NCBI RefSeq assembly: GCF_009807095.1
Contig: NZ_WUCC01000015.1
Location: 1 to 58,594 of the forward strand
Direction: 5' to 3'
Length of the DNA: 58,594 nt
From: Rathayibacter sp. VKM Ac-2754
Lineage (GTDB): Bacteria; Actinomycetota; Actinomycetes; Actinomycetales; Microbacteriaceae
Shown here: one piece after another, positions 34,843 to 43,507 of the stretch
Layout of the letters: every line of letters begins with the position of its first letter
How positions within the stretch are numbered: position 1 is the first letter of the stretch
Made by a program: the position numbers and the translations under genes
Notes under the pieces: generated by a model
Database searches by the model: none
What the model was told of the DNA's origin: nothing
The model's input: the letters and a program-made list of their open reading frames with translations, nothing else

Positions 34843-34858
34843 GCCAAAACGTTTTGGC
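34843..34858. promoter_or_regulatory. Perfect LacI-type operator
   Basis: GCCAAAACGTTTTGGC is a perfect 16-bp palindrome with central CpG, 54 bp upstream of the Tat-signal ORF. It is the best copy of the motif found at 30628-30656, tying the GH91 genes to the same LacI regulon. Confidence 0.85.
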
Positions 34859-35094
34859 ACGAGACGACAAGACTAGTGCCGAGTCGCCGGCGAACGGAAG
34901 GGCCGGCTCCGCGGCGATGCCGAGCCCACCTGTCGACCGGCGTCCGTGCGCGACAGCGAGGGGGAACATCCTCGCCCTCTTCGGCGAGTAGACCGGGCGC
35001 GCCGGTGGCCCTCGACCGGGCGGGAACGCGAGCCTAGAGTGGCTGCTGCGGGCTCGCCGGAGAGCGCGCTACCGTCATCGAGCGGAAGGTGAGC
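34859..35094. other. Divergent gap between GH91 and MFS genes
   Basis: No coding frame recognised. A weak -10 TAGAGT lies at 35035-35040 before the MFS gene. A short hairpin GCGAGG...CCTCGC occurs around 34956-34975. The MFS start follows GGAAGG. Confidence 0.35.
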
Positions 35095-36543
35095 ATGTCC
35101 TCCGACACTCCCGCCCCCGAGACCGCGGATCTCGGGAGGACGAGCCTCCGCACCTTCCACCAGATCCTCGTCAACACGGCGTTCGCGAACGTGACGACGA
35201 GCTTCCTCTGGTTCGCGCTCACATTCTGGGTGTACCTCGAGACGCGGTCGGTGCTCGCGACCGGCATCATCGGCGGCGCCTACATGCTGCTCGTCGCGAT
35301 CTTCGCGATGGCCTTCGGCAGCATCGTCGACCGGCACCGCAAGTACCGGGTGATGCTGTTCGCCGGCGCGGTCACGCTCGTGTCGTTCGGCGTCGCGGGC
35401 GGGCTGTACCTCGTGCTCCCGGAGTCGGTGCTGCTCGACTTCGGCGGTCCCTGGTTCTGGGTGTTCTCGGGCACGATCCTGTTCGGCGCCGTCATCGAGA
35501 ACATGCGCAACATCGCCCTGTCCACCTCGGTGACGCTCCTGGTCCCGGTGGAGCGCCACGCGAACGCGAACGGGCTGGTCGGCACGGTGCAGGGGCTCGC
35601 CTTCGTGGTCACGAGCGTGTTCAGCGGACTGTCGATCGGCGTGCTCGGCATGGGGTGGACGATGCTGATCGCGATCGCCGCCTCCGCCGCCGCCCTCGTC
35701 CACCTGCTGTTCCTGAGCATCCCGGAGGACCGGCCCGCGACGGACGGCGAGCAGGCCCCGTTCATCGATCTGCGGGGCAGCGTGTCGGCGGTGCGGGCGG
35801 CGACCGGACTGTTCGCGCTGATCGTCTTCTCGACCTTCAACAACCTGATCGGCGGCGTCTACATGGCGCTGATGGATCCGTACGGGCTGGAGCTCTTCCC
35901 CGTGGAGGTGTGGGGGATCGTGCTCGGCGTGACCGCGACGGGCTTCATCATCGGCGGTCTGCTGGTCGCGAGGTTCGGCCTCGGGAGGAACCCGGTCCGG
36001 ACGATGCTGCTGCTCGTGATGGCGATGGGCCTGATCGGCGCCGTGTTCACCCTCCGCGACTGGTGGTGGCTCTACGCCGGCGGCATCTGGATCTACATGA
36101 CGCTGATCCCGGCGGTCGAGGCCGCCGAGCAGACGGTGATCCAGAAGGTCGTGCCGTTCGAGACCCAGGGGCGGGTCTTCGGCTTCGCGGCGGCCTTCGA
36201 GTCGGCCGCGGCTCCGGTCACGGCGTTCCTCATCGCGCCGATCGCCGAGTTCGCGCTCATCCCCTACATGGAGTCGGCGGAGGGACGGTCGGCCTGGGGA
36301 GGGCTGCTCGGCGACGGGATCGGCCGCGGCATCGCGCTGGTGTTCCTGATCGGCGGGATCATCATGATCCTCGCGGCGGCCGCGGCGCTCGGGACCCGGT
36401 CGTTCCGCGTGATCTCCGCGCAGTACCTGCGCGGGGAGCCGGCCTCCGGGGAGTCCGGGGAGGCCGGTTCGGGCCGTGCTCCTGTCGGCGAGTCTCCCGA
36501 GCCCGCGCCGGAGGAGAGCGCGCCCGACCGGTCGCGTCGCTGA
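35095..36543 (+). CDS. MFS transporter
   Basis: 482 residues with about twelve membrane segments. ATG 35095 lies 5 nt after GGAAGG; the GTG at 35089 overlaps that site. Loop 2-3 carries the MFS motif GSIVDRHRKYRVMLF, and segments such as TGIIGGAYMLLVAIFAMAF and VVTSVFSGLSIGVLGMG are clear. The C-terminal 40 residues are a charged Pro/Glu/Ser-rich tail. The layout resembles DHA-type multidrug or macrolide exporters (MefA-like). It is convergent with rhaB and does not look like part of the rhamnose operon. Substrate unknown. Confidence 0.85.
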   Translation: MSSDTPAPETADLGRTSLRTFHQILVNTAFANVTTSFLWFALTFWVYLETRSVLATGIIGGAYMLLVAIFAMAFGSIVDRHRKYRVMLFAGAVTLVSFGVAGGLYLVLPESVLLDFGGPWFWVFSGTILFGAVIENMRNIALSTSVTLLVPVERHANANGLVGTVQGLAFVVTSVFSGLSIGVLGMGWTMLIAIAASAAALVHLLFLSIPEDRPATDGEQAPFIDLRGSVSAVRAATGLFALIVFSTFNNLIGGVYMALMDPYGLELFPVEVWGIVLGVTATGFIIGGLLVARFGLGRNPVRTMLLLVMAMGLIGAVFTLRDWWWLYAGGIWIYMTLIPAVEAAEQTVIQKVVPFETQGRVFGFAAAFESAAAPVTAFLIAPIAEFALIPYMESAEGRSAWGGLLGDGIGRGIALVFLIGGIIMILAAAAALGTRSFRVISAQYLRGEPASGESGEAGSGRAPVGESPEPAPEESAPDRSRR

Positions 36544-36559
36544 GCACGCCCGAGCGCTC

Positions 36560-36682
36560 ACGTCGGGCTCGCGGAATCACCTTGGGCTCGCGACATCACG
36601 TCGGGCTCGCGAAACGTCCTTCGGCTCGCGGAATCAGCCGGTTCCGACGAGCCGAACGGGATCCTGCGAGCCCGAGGTGGCG
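36560..36682. repeat. Family B palindromes at a convergent junction
   Basis: Repeated words GGGCTCGCGGAATC, GGGCTCGCGACATC, GGGCTCGCGAAACG and TTCGGCTCGCGGAATC, answered by CGACGAGCCGAACGG and GCGAGCCCGAGG. They fill the 150-bp gap between the MFS and rhaB 3' ends. Confidence 0.8.
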
Positions 36683-36693
36683 CCGGAGTGCTC

Positions 36694-38124
36694 TCAGCGC
36701 CCGCGCGGCGTGTAGCGCACCGGAGGGAACGCCGCCCGCACCAGGGCGCGCAGCGACTCCAGCGACCCCGAGGCCAGGCCCTGCGCCCGCGCCTGCACGA
36801 GGATGTTGCCGATCGCCGTCGCCTCGACCGGGCCGGCGAGCACGGGCAGCCCGGTGCGGTCGGCGGTCAGCTGGCAGAGCAGCTCGTTCTGCGACCCGCC
36901 GCCGACGACGTGCACCGCGGCGATCCGCGTGCCCGAGAGCGCCGCGGCCTGCTCGAGCGTCGTCGCGTACGCCTCCGCGAGCGATTCGAGGATCGAGCGC
37001 ACGAACTCCGCCCGGGTCCGCGGCTGGGCGAGACCGCGCTCGACGCACCACTCCACGATCCGGCCGGGGATGTTGCCCGGCGGCGTGAAGCGCTCGTCGG
37101 CCGCGTCGAAGGTCGTGATCGGTCCGCGGATGGCGGCGGCCGCGGCGAGCAGCGCCGTCAGGTCGATCCGCTCGCCCGTCTGCTTCTCCCAGGTGCGGAT
37201 CGACTCCGACAGGAGCCACAGTCCCGATACGTTCTTCAGGAATCGGACACGCCCGTCGACGCCGCCCTCGTTGGTGAAGTTGGCGGCCCGACCCTCCAGC
37301 GAGACCACCGGCTTCTCGAGTTCGACGCCGACGAGCGACCAGGTTCCGCTCGAGATGTACGCGATGTCGTCGTCGGTGGACGGCACCGCGACGACGGCCG
37401 AGGCCGTGTCGTGGGAGCCGACGGCGACGACGCCGAGCCGCGCGGGCGCGCCGGGCAACTCGGAGGCGACCTCGGGCAGCAGCGGGCCGAGCGCGGAGCC
37501 CGGCTCGATCAGCGGCGCGAGGATCTCGTGCGGAAGGTCGAGGCGCGCGAGGAGCTCGTCGTCCCACGCGCGGGTGTCGGGGCGCAGCAGCCCCGTGGTC
37601 GAGGCGTTGGTGATCTCGGTCGCGGCGACGCCGGTCAGCCAGTAGCCGATCAGATCCGGGATCAGCAGCGCCCGATCGGCGAGCGCGAGCGTCTCGCGCT
37701 CGGCCGCGAGCTGGAACAGCGTGTTGAACGCGAGGTGCTGGAGCCCGTTGCGCTGGTACAGCTCGTCGGCGCCGATGCGGGCGTGCACGTCGGCGACGCC
37801 CCGCGCGGCGCGCTCGTCGCGGTAGTGGTACGGCGTGCCGAGCATCCGCCCCCCGCGCAGCAGCGCGTAGTCGACGGCCCAGGAGTCGACGCCGATCGAC
37901 ACCACGTCGGGCTCCTCGCGCACGGCATCGGCGAGCCCGGCGCTCAGCGAGCGGTAGAGCTCGAGCACGTTCCAGTGCAGTCCGGAGGTGTTCCCCTCGG
38001 TCACCCGCACCGGCTGGTTCGGGAAGCGGGCCACGTGCCGCATCCGCAGCTCGTCGCGCCCGACGTAGCCGAGGATGACCCGGCCGCTGGTCGCGCCGAG
38101 GTCGACGGCCGCGACGGCCTTCAT
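36694..38124 (-). CDS. rhaB: Rhamnulokinase
   Basis: 476 residues from ATG 38124 behind GAGGAG. FGGY-kinase fold: phosphate-binding VDLGATSGRVILG (about 7-19), substrate motif IGVDSWAVDYALL, GSHDTASAVVAVP, YISSGTWSLVGVE, and adenosine-binding VVGGGSQNELLCQLTAD. The DSWAVDYALL block is characteristic of RhaB among FGGY kinases. It phosphorylates L-rhamnulose to rhamnulose-1-phosphate, the substrate of the aldolase encoded just upstream. The gap to that gene is 154 bp. No rhamnose isomerase is present in the window. Confidence 0.92.
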   Translation of the reverse strand: MKAVAAVDLGATSGRVILGYVGRDELRMRHVARFPNQPVRVTEGNTSGLHWNVLELYRSLSAGLADAVREEPDVVSIGVDSWAVDYALLRGGRMLGTPYHYRDERAARGVADVHARIGADELYQRNGLQHLAFNTLFQLAAERETLALADRALLIPDLIGYWLTGVAATEITNASTTGLLRPDTRAWDDELLARLDLPHEILAPLIEPGSALGPLLPEVASELPGAPARLGVVAVGSHDTASAVVAVPSTDDDIAYISSGTWSLVGVELEKPVVSLEGRAANFTNEGGVDGRVRFLKNVSGLWLLSESIRTWEKQTGERIDLTALLAAAAAIRGPITTFDAADERFTPPGNIPGRIVEWCVERGLAQPRTRAEFVRSILESLAEAYATTLEQAAALSGTRIAAVHVVGGGSQNELLCQLTADRTGLPVLAGPVEATAIGNILVQARAQGLASGSLESLRALVRAAFPPVRYTPRGR

Positions 38125-38278
38125 CGGAGGACTCCTCGGAGTGCTGACGTCTCTGGGCGCTGGATCTCTCGGGAGACCGGGATGCGACCCATTGAGGGTC
38201 GCCGTTGCGTTCCACGATCTACCGGAGTGAGGGCTGCCGCCTTTCGGGCGCGGCGGCGGCGTTCCCGCGATGACGATG

Positions 38279-40312
38279 TCATCGCAGGAAGGCCGCCGCC
38301 ACGCCCGCGTCGACGGGCACATGCAGCCCGGTCGTGTGCGAGAAGTCCGAGGTGCACAGCGCGAACACCGCGTTCGCGACGTTCTCGGGGACGACCTCGC
38401 GCTTGAGGATGGTGCGCTGGGCGTAGAACCTGCCCAGGTCCTCCTCCTCGATGCCGTAGGTCTTGGCGCGGTTCGCGCCCCAGCCCGAGGCGAAGATGCC
38501 GGAGCCGCGGACGACTCCGTCGGGGTTGATGCCGTTGACCTTGATGCCGAACTCGCCGAGCTCGGCGGCGAGAAGGCGGACCTGGTGCGCCTGGTCGGCC
38601 TTGGTAGCCGAGTACGCGATGTTGTTGGGGCCGGCGAAGACCGAGTTCTTCGACGAGATGTAGATGATGTCGCCGCCGAGCTTCTGGTCGACGAGGACCC
38701 GCGCGGCCGCCTTCGAGACGAGGAACGAGCCCTTCGCCATCACGTTGTGCTGCAGGTCCCAGTCGGCCTCTGTGGTGTCGAAGAGCGACTTCGAGAGCGA
38801 GAGTCCGGCGTTGTTGACGACCAGGTCGAGTCCGCCGAAGGCGAGCACGGTGGCGTCGATCGCCGACTGCACGGCGGCCTCGTTCGACACGTTCGCGGCG
38901 ACGCCCACGGCGACGTCCGTCGATCCGAGCTCGGCCGCGGCGGCCTGCGCCTTGGCGAGGTCCAGGTCGGCGATGACGACGCACGCGCCCTCGGCGGCGA
39001 GACGGGTGGCGATGGCCTTGCCGATGCCGGAGGCGGCGCCCGTGACGAGCGCGATCCGCGACGCGAGCGGCTTCGGCTTCGGCATCCGCTGCAGCTTCGC
39101 CTCCTCGAGCGCCCAATACTCGATGCGGAACTTCTCGGCCTCGTCGATCGGCGCGTAGGTCGAGATCGCCTCGGCACCGCGCATCACGTTGATCGCGTTC
39201 ACGTAGAACTCGCCGGCCACGCGGGCGGTCTGCTTGTTCGCGCCGTACGAGAACATGCCGACGCCGGGCACCAGCACGACGAGCGGATCGGCACCGCGGA
39301 TGGCGGGGCTCTCGGGCGTCGCGTGGGCGTCGTAGTAGGCCTGGTAGTCGGCCCGGTACGCCTCGTGCAGCGCGGGGAGGCGCTCGAGGATCTCGGCGGC
39401 GGAGGCGGTGGCGGGCAGGTCGACCAGCAGCGGCTTCACCTTGGTGCGGAGGAAGTGGTCGGGGCAGGAGGTGCCGAGCGCCGCGAGGCGGGGGTGCTCG
39501 GTGCTCGCCAGGAAGTCGAGGACCTCGGTCGAGTCGGTGAAGTGGCCGACCATCGGGCGGTCGTGCGAGGCGACGGCGCGCAGGTGCGGGGCGAGGGCGG
39601 CGGCCTTCGCGCGGCGCTCCTCCTCGGGCAGGGCGGCGTAGCCGTCGAGGGCGGGGCCGAAGGGCTCGGGAGCGCCGTGCTCGGCGATGTAGGCGGCGGC
39701 GGCCCGGATGATCTCGAGCGAGTTCGCCTCCGCCTCCTCGCTCGTGTCGCCCCAGGCGGTGATGCCGTGGCCGCCGAGGATCGCCCCGATGACGCCGGGA
39801 TTCGCCTCCTTGATCGCCGCGATGTCGAGACCGAGCTGGAACCCGGGGCGGCGCCACGGGACCCACGCGACCCGGCCGCCGAACGCCTCGGCGGTGAGCT
39901 TCTCGCCGTCGGCGGCGGTCGCGAACGCGATGCCGGAGTCGGGGTGCAGGTGGTCGACGTGCGCGGCGTCGACGAGGCCGTGCATCGCGGTGTCGATCGA
40001 GGGGGCGGCGCCGCCCTTGCCGTGCAGGGTGTAGTCGAAGGCGGCGACCATCTCGTCCTCGCGGTCGAGGCCCGGGTACACGTTCGCCAGCGCGCGGAGG
40101 CGGTCGAGCCGCAGCACGGCGAGGCCGGCCTCGGTGAGCGTGCCCAGGTCTCCTCCGGAGCCCTTGACCCACATCAGCTCGACGGGCTCGCCCGTGACGG
40201 GGTCGGTCTCGACACCCTTCGCGGAGGTGTTGCCACCCGCGTAGTTCGTGTTCTTCGGGTCGGCGCCGAGGCGGTTCGAGCGGGCGATGAGCTCTGCGGC
40301 GGTCGAGGCCAT
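38279..40312 (-). CDS. Bifunctional rhamnulose-1-phosphate aldolase / lactaldehyde dehydrogenase (SDR)
   Basis: 677 residues in two domains. The N-terminal class II aldolase has GGNTSAKG (about 26-33), zinc His in HVDHLHPDSG (118-127) and GGHGITAWG (180-188). A linker leads to a C-terminal SDR domain: VTGAASGIGKA near 430, VVNNAGLSLSK, and YSATKADQAHQ as YxxxK. The aldolase splits rhamnulose-1-phosphate into dihydroxyacetone phosphate and L-lactaldehyde, and the dehydrogenase oxidises the lactaldehyde to lactate. This fusion (RhaEW/RhaD-like) is known in Bacillus and actinobacteria. ATG 40312 lies behind GGAGAAG. First gene of the rhamnose pair. Confidence 0.92.
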   Translation of the reverse strand: MASTAAELIARSNRLGADPKNTNYAGGNTSAKGVETDPVTGEPVELMWVKGSGGDLGTLTEAGLAVLRLDRLRALANVYPGLDREDEMVAAFDYTLHGKGGAAPSIDTAMHGLVDAAHVDHLHPDSGIAFATAADGEKLTAEAFGGRVAWVPWRRPGFQLGLDIAAIKEANPGVIGAILGGHGITAWGDTSEEAEANSLEIIRAAAAYIAEHGAPEPFGPALDGYAALPEEERRAKAAALAPHLRAVASHDRPMVGHFTDSTEVLDFLASTEHPRLAALGTSCPDHFLRTKVKPLLVDLPATASAAEILERLPALHEAYRADYQAYYDAHATPESPAIRGADPLVVLVPGVGMFSYGANKQTARVAGEFYVNAINVMRGAEAISTYAPIDEAEKFRIEYWALEEAKLQRMPKPKPLASRIALVTGAASGIGKAIATRLAAEGACVVIADLDLAKAQAAAAELGSTDVAVGVAANVSNEAAVQSAIDATVLAFGGLDLVVNNAGLSLSKSLFDTTEADWDLQHNVMAKGSFLVSKAAARVLVDQKLGGDIIYISSKNSVFAGPNNIAYSATKADQAHQVRLLAAELGEFGIKVNGINPDGVVRGSGIFASGWGANRAKTYGIEEEDLGRFYAQRTILKREVVPENVANAVFALCTSDFSHTTGLHVPVDAGVAAAFLR

Positions 40313-40338
40313 GACTTCTCCGTCGGGTTGAACGAACT

Positions 40339-40362
40339 TGTTAACTGTCACAGAAGCTAACA
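40339..40362. promoter_or_regulatory. Candidate DeoR-type operator before rhamnose genes
   Basis: TGTTAAC (40339-40345) and GCTAACA (40356-40362) form an inverted repeat with one mismatch and a 10-bp spacer that itself contains CTGTCACAG. It is 27 bp upstream of the aldolase start; the DeoR protein encoded at 40496 is the likely binder. Confidence 0.6.
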
Positions 40363-40408
40363 GCCACCGCCGGATGCGTCAACGGTCGGCGGGCGGGTCT
40401 CGGTGCTC

Positions 40409-40490
40409 GGAGCCGCACAACCAAGGCTGAGAAGGACGGATCGCCGAGAATTCGCCGTTCTCGGCTTCTCAGCCTTCGTTGTGCGGCTCC
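40409..40490 (-). terminator. Long cruciform-like hairpin after deoR
   Basis: Arms of 26 bp at 40409-40434 and 40465-40490 match at 25 positions. Within the loop a second perfect 8-bp stem GCCGAGAA / TTCTCGGC (40443-40450, 40458-40465) is present. It follows the DeoR stop on the minus strand and precedes the rhamnose promoter, so it may insulate the two transcripts. Confidence 0.7.
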
Positions 40491-40495
40491 CGCCG

Positions 40496-41242
40496 TCACC
40501 GCAGCTCCACCAGCCCGCGGAACGGCTCGAGGCGCTCGTCGGACGGCTCGAGCTCGGTGACCATCACGCTGATCGCCGCCCAGTCGAGCGCGCGGGCGAG
40601 CGCCGACCGCTCGAGCTTCGACGAGTCGACGAGCAGCACGGTCTCGCTCGAGGCGGCGACGAAGACCCGCTTCACCTGCGCCTCCTGCAGCGTCACCTCG
40701 CTGGTGCCCGCGATCGAGACGGCGGAGGCGGAGGTGAAGAAGCGGTCGTAGTGCAGCTCGGCCGCGCTCGCGCAGGCCAGGGGGCCGACGAAGCTGTCGG
40801 TCTCCTCCTCGAGCTCGCCGCCGATCAGGACGACGCGGGCCCGGGTGGTGCGGGCGCTGGCGTGGTTCTCGAGCGAGTTCGTCGCGACCAGGAGCCCCGG
40901 CGACTCGGGGGCGGTGCCGAGGAGGGTGCCCGCGGTCGAGGAGGCGTCGACCGCCACGGCGCCGGACGAGGGCAGCAGGGCGACGGCCTTGCGCGCGATC
41001 TCGCGCTTCGCGGCGGCTCCCGCGGCGAGGCGTTCGGCGAAGGGGCGCGGGCGGAGCGCGGCGACGGCACCACCGCGGACCCGGCTGAGCCGGCCCTCCG
41101 CCTCGAGGTCGGCGAGATCCCGCCGCACCGTCATGGTCGAGACGTCGAGCTCGGCCGCGGCGTCGTCGAGTCGGATCGCGCCGTCGCGCTCGAGCAGCCC
41201 GATCAGCCGAGCTCGCCGCTCAGCGGAGTCCACCGTGGCCAT
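40496..41242 (-). CDS. DeoR-family transcriptional regulator
   Basis: 248 residues. N-terminal winged helix with RLDDAAAELDVSTMTVRRDL and LSRVRGGAV, then a DeoR sugar-phosphate sensor domain (IARKAVALLPSSGAVAVDASST, VVLIGGELEEETDSFVGPLA, VTLQEAQVKRVFVAASSETV). Length is standard. It lies directly upstream of the rhamnose catabolic genes on the same strand and is probably their repressor, with rhamnulose-1-phosphate or a related sugar phosphate as effector (inference). Confidence 0.9.
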   Translation of the reverse strand: MATVDSAERRARLIGLLERDGAIRLDDAAAELDVSTMTVRRDLADLEAEGRLSRVRGGAVAALRPRPFAERLAAGAAAKREIARKAVALLPSSGAVAVDASSTAGTLLGTAPESPGLLVATNSLENHASARTTRARVVLIGGELEEETDSFVGPLACASAAELHYDRFFTSASAVSIAGTSEVTLQEAQVKRVFVAASSETVLLVDSSKLERSALARALDWAAISVMVTELEPSDERLEPFRGLVELR

Positions 41243-41305
41243 GCCGCTCCCGTCCGCGGGCGTGAGGGCGCCCGCCGGTCGAGCGTACTGTCGAGGCCGC
41301 TCGGA

Positions 41306-42841
41306 TCAGCTCGTGCCGTCGTCGTCGCGGCGGACCCGGTTGGCGGGGTCGCGCCCGGTGACCGGGAAGGGGCCGGTCACTCCGTCGCGCAGCTCGGCGA
41401 TCCGGAGGATGCGGTCGCGCTGAAGGAACCAGCCGGCCACGAGCAGGGGGACGACGATGACGAGCGACGCGATCGTCAGCGTGCCGACCGGGAAGTCGAT
41501 CGCCATCAGCACCAGCACGACGGCCAGGAAGACCAGCGTGAGCCACGAGGTGACCGGGGCGCCCGGCAGCTTGAACGACGGCTCCTTCGCGAGGCCCTTC
41601 TTCGCCCACTGCCGCAGCCGCATCTGGCAGAGGATGATCGTCCCCCAGGCCGTGATGATGCCGAGACTCGCGATGTTGAGGGCGATCTCGAACGCCTGGC
41701 TCGGCACGAAGTAGTTCAGCACCACCCCGGCGACCGTGAAGGACGCGGTGAGCAGGATCCCGGCGTACGGGACTCCGCCGCGGGACATCCTCGTCGTCCA
41801 CTTCGGTGCCGATCCGTTCATGCCCATCGAGTGCAGGGCGCGGCCGGTCGAGTACAGGCCGGCGTTGAGCGAGGAGAGCGCGGCGGTGAGGACCACGAAG
41901 TTCATGATCGACCCGGCGATCGCGCCCACCTCGGGCCCGCCGATCGAGGAGAAGAACGTGACGAAGGGGCTCTCGCCCTCCTTGTAGGCGGTGTAGGGGA
42001 GCAGCAGCGACAGCAGGACGATCGAGCCGACGTAGAAGACCGCGATGCGGACGATCACGGAGTTGATCGCGCGCGGGATCACCTTCTCGGTGTCCTGCGT
42101 CTCGCCGGAGGCTGTCCCGACGAGCTCGATCGCGGCGTAGGCGAAGACGACGCCCTGCATCACGAGGACCGCGGGCAGGAGTCCGTTGGGGAGGATCCCG
42201 CCGTTGTCGGACAGGATCGAGAACCCCGTCCGCACGCTCTCGCCGCCGGCCTGCACGGGGAAGGCGAAGACCAGCCAGATGAGGGCGACCACGAGGAACG
42301 CGACGAGCGCCGTCACCTTGATCAGGGCGAACCAGAACTCGAGCTCGCCGAACACCTTGACCGCCACCATGTTCGCCGCGAGGACGACGACGAGGGCGAT
42401 CAGCGCGAGGAGCCACTGCGGCGCTGCGGTGAACGCCGACCAGTACTTGAGGTACACGGCGACGGCGGTCGTGTCGACGATCGAGGTCATCGCCCAGTTG
42501 AGGAAGTACATCCACCCGGCCGCGTAGGCGAACTTCTCGCCGTAGAACTCGCGGGCGTACGAGATGAACGACCCGGAGGAGGGGCGGTGCAGGACGAGCT
42601 CGCCGAGCGCGCGGAGGATGAAGAAGGCGAAGATCCCCGCGACGAGGTAGGCGATCGCCAGCGCGGGCCCGGCCGAGTTGAGGCGGCCGCCGGCGCCGAG
42701 GAAGAGCCCGGTGCCGATCGCCCCGCCGATCGCGATCATCTGCAGCTGACGGGGCTTCAGGCCGTGCTGGTAGCCCTCCTGCTCGTGCGAGAAGTCCTTC
42801 GCGGGCGCGCGGTCCGCGTCGATGTCGTCCTGCGCTGTCAT
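41306..42841 (-). CDS. Amino acid permease, L-asparagine permease-like (AAT family)
   Basis: 511 residues, about twelve membrane segments. The APC-superfamily start [21 protein letters not shown] and [20 protein letters not shown] are clear. The segments [20 protein letters not shown] and [13 protein letters not shown], and [12 protein letters not shown]-like [16 protein letters not shown], are closest to AnsP among relatives. It imports an amino acid, probably asparagine, with protons. Isolated gene, 64 bp upstream of the DeoR gene on the same strand. Specificity is moderately certain. Confidence 0.85.
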   Translation of the reverse strand: MTAQDDIDADRAPAKDFSHEQEGYQHGLKPRQLQMIAIGGAIGTGLFLGAGGRLNSAGPALAIAYLVAGIFAFFILRALGELVLHRPSSGSFISYAREFYGEKFAYAAGWMYFLNWAMTSIVDTTAVAVYLKYWSAFTAAPQWLLALIALVVVLAANMVAVKVFGELEFWFALIKVTALVAFLVVALIWLVFAFPVQAGGESVRTGFSILSDNGGILPNGLLPAVLVMQGVVFAYAAIELVGTASGETQDTEKVIPRAINSVIVRIAVFYVGSIVLLSLLLPYTAYKEGESPFVTFFSSIGGPEVGAIAGSIMNFVVLTAALSSLNAGLYSTGRALHSMGMNGSAPKWTTRMSRGGVPYAGILLTASFTVAGVVLNYFVPSQAFEIALNIASLGIITAWGTIILCQMRLRQWAKKGLAKEPSFKLPGAPVTSWLTLVFLAVVLVLMAIDFPVGTLTIASLVIVVPLLVAGWFLQRDRILRIAELRDGVTGPFPVTGRDPANRVRRDDDGTS

Positions 42842-42949
42842 GGCGGCACGCTACCGGGGGTCGACTCACCGCCTCCTCCGGGGTCGATGAAAACTCTGGA
42901 AGGAACGCGCGCGACAGGGCCTGGGGAGGAGCGTGTCGAGACGGCGGGG

Positions 42950-42980
42950 GCGGAGGAGGGGCGCGCGGCCCCTCCTCCGC
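42950..42980 (-). terminator. Strong hairpin after the VOC gene
   Basis: Perfect 13-bp GC-rich arms (42950-42962 and 42968-42980: GCGGAGGAGGGGC / GCCCCTCCTCCGC) with a 5-nt loop, directly after the minus-strand stop at 42986. Confidence 0.7.
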
Positions 42981-42985
42981 TCGGC

Positions 42986-43408
42986 TCACTCGCCCCAGGA
43001 GACCTCGAGGTCGAGCACCCAGGTGACGCCGAAGGGGTCGCGGACCATGCCGTACAGCGGCGACCACGCGGCGGGCCCGAGCGGCACGACGACCGCGGAT
43101 CCCTCGGCGAGCTTCTGCCAGTAGCCCTGCAGCTCGTCGCCGTCGGCACCGCGGACCGAGACGAACACGGGGATCGTGCCGGGCTCGTAGGGCGTGTGCG
43201 ACGGCACGTCGTACGCCATCACGCGGAAGCCCGCCTCGGAGGCGACCTGGCCCCACATCAGCTGGTCCGCCTCCTCGGGGGCGGTGACGTTGTGCGCATC
43301 GGAGTAGCTGAGGGCGTCGAGCCGTCCGCCGAAGACGGACTGGTAGAAGGCGAGCGCCTCGCGCGCCTGGCCGCGGAAGTTGAGGTGGGTGGTGGTGGTG
43401 ATGCTCAT
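42986..43408 (-). CDS. VOC-family protein (PhnB/glyoxalase type)
   Basis: 140 residues from ATG 43408 behind GAGGAG. Paired beta-alpha-beta-beta-beta units: HLNFRGQAREALAFYQSVFGG at the start and LGPAAWSPLYGMVRDPFGVTWVLDLE at the end, as in PhnB-like (3-demethylubiquinone methyltransferase-type) VOC proteins. Function of the group is generally unknown. It is divergent from the WYL regulator and the two share a 98-bp gap with a perfect inverted repeat, a common regulator-VOC pairing. Confidence 0.87.
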   Translation of the reverse strand: MSITTTTHLNFRGQAREALAFYQSVFGGRLDALSYSDAHNVTAPEEADQLMWGQVASEAGFRVMAYDVPSHTPYEPGTIPVFVSVRGADGDELQGYWQKLAEGSAVVVPLGPAAWSPLYGMVRDPFGVTWVLDLEVSWGE

Positions 43409-43462
43409 GATCTGCTCCTCGAAGGGCCGGGATCCGTTCCCGGTGAGACCTACTCTCGTCGC

Positions 43463-43489
43463 AGAAGAGGACGACTGCGGTCCTCTTCT
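43463..43489. promoter_or_regulatory. Operator-like inverted repeat for the VOC/WYL pair
   Basis: AGAAGAGGAC (43463-43472) and GTCCTCTTCT (43480-43489) are a perfect 10-bp match with a 7-nt spacer, 18 bp before the regulator's ATG. The first nucleotides outside remain partly symmetric (CGC/CGA). Confidence 0.65.
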
Positions 43490-43507
43490 CGACATAGCAT
43501 CGGAGAC

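Noticed and set aside
40403-43507. Plus-strand frame upstream of the WYL regulator
   Set aside because: It is antisense to DeoR, amino acid permease and VOC genes; the WYL protein begins at 43508.
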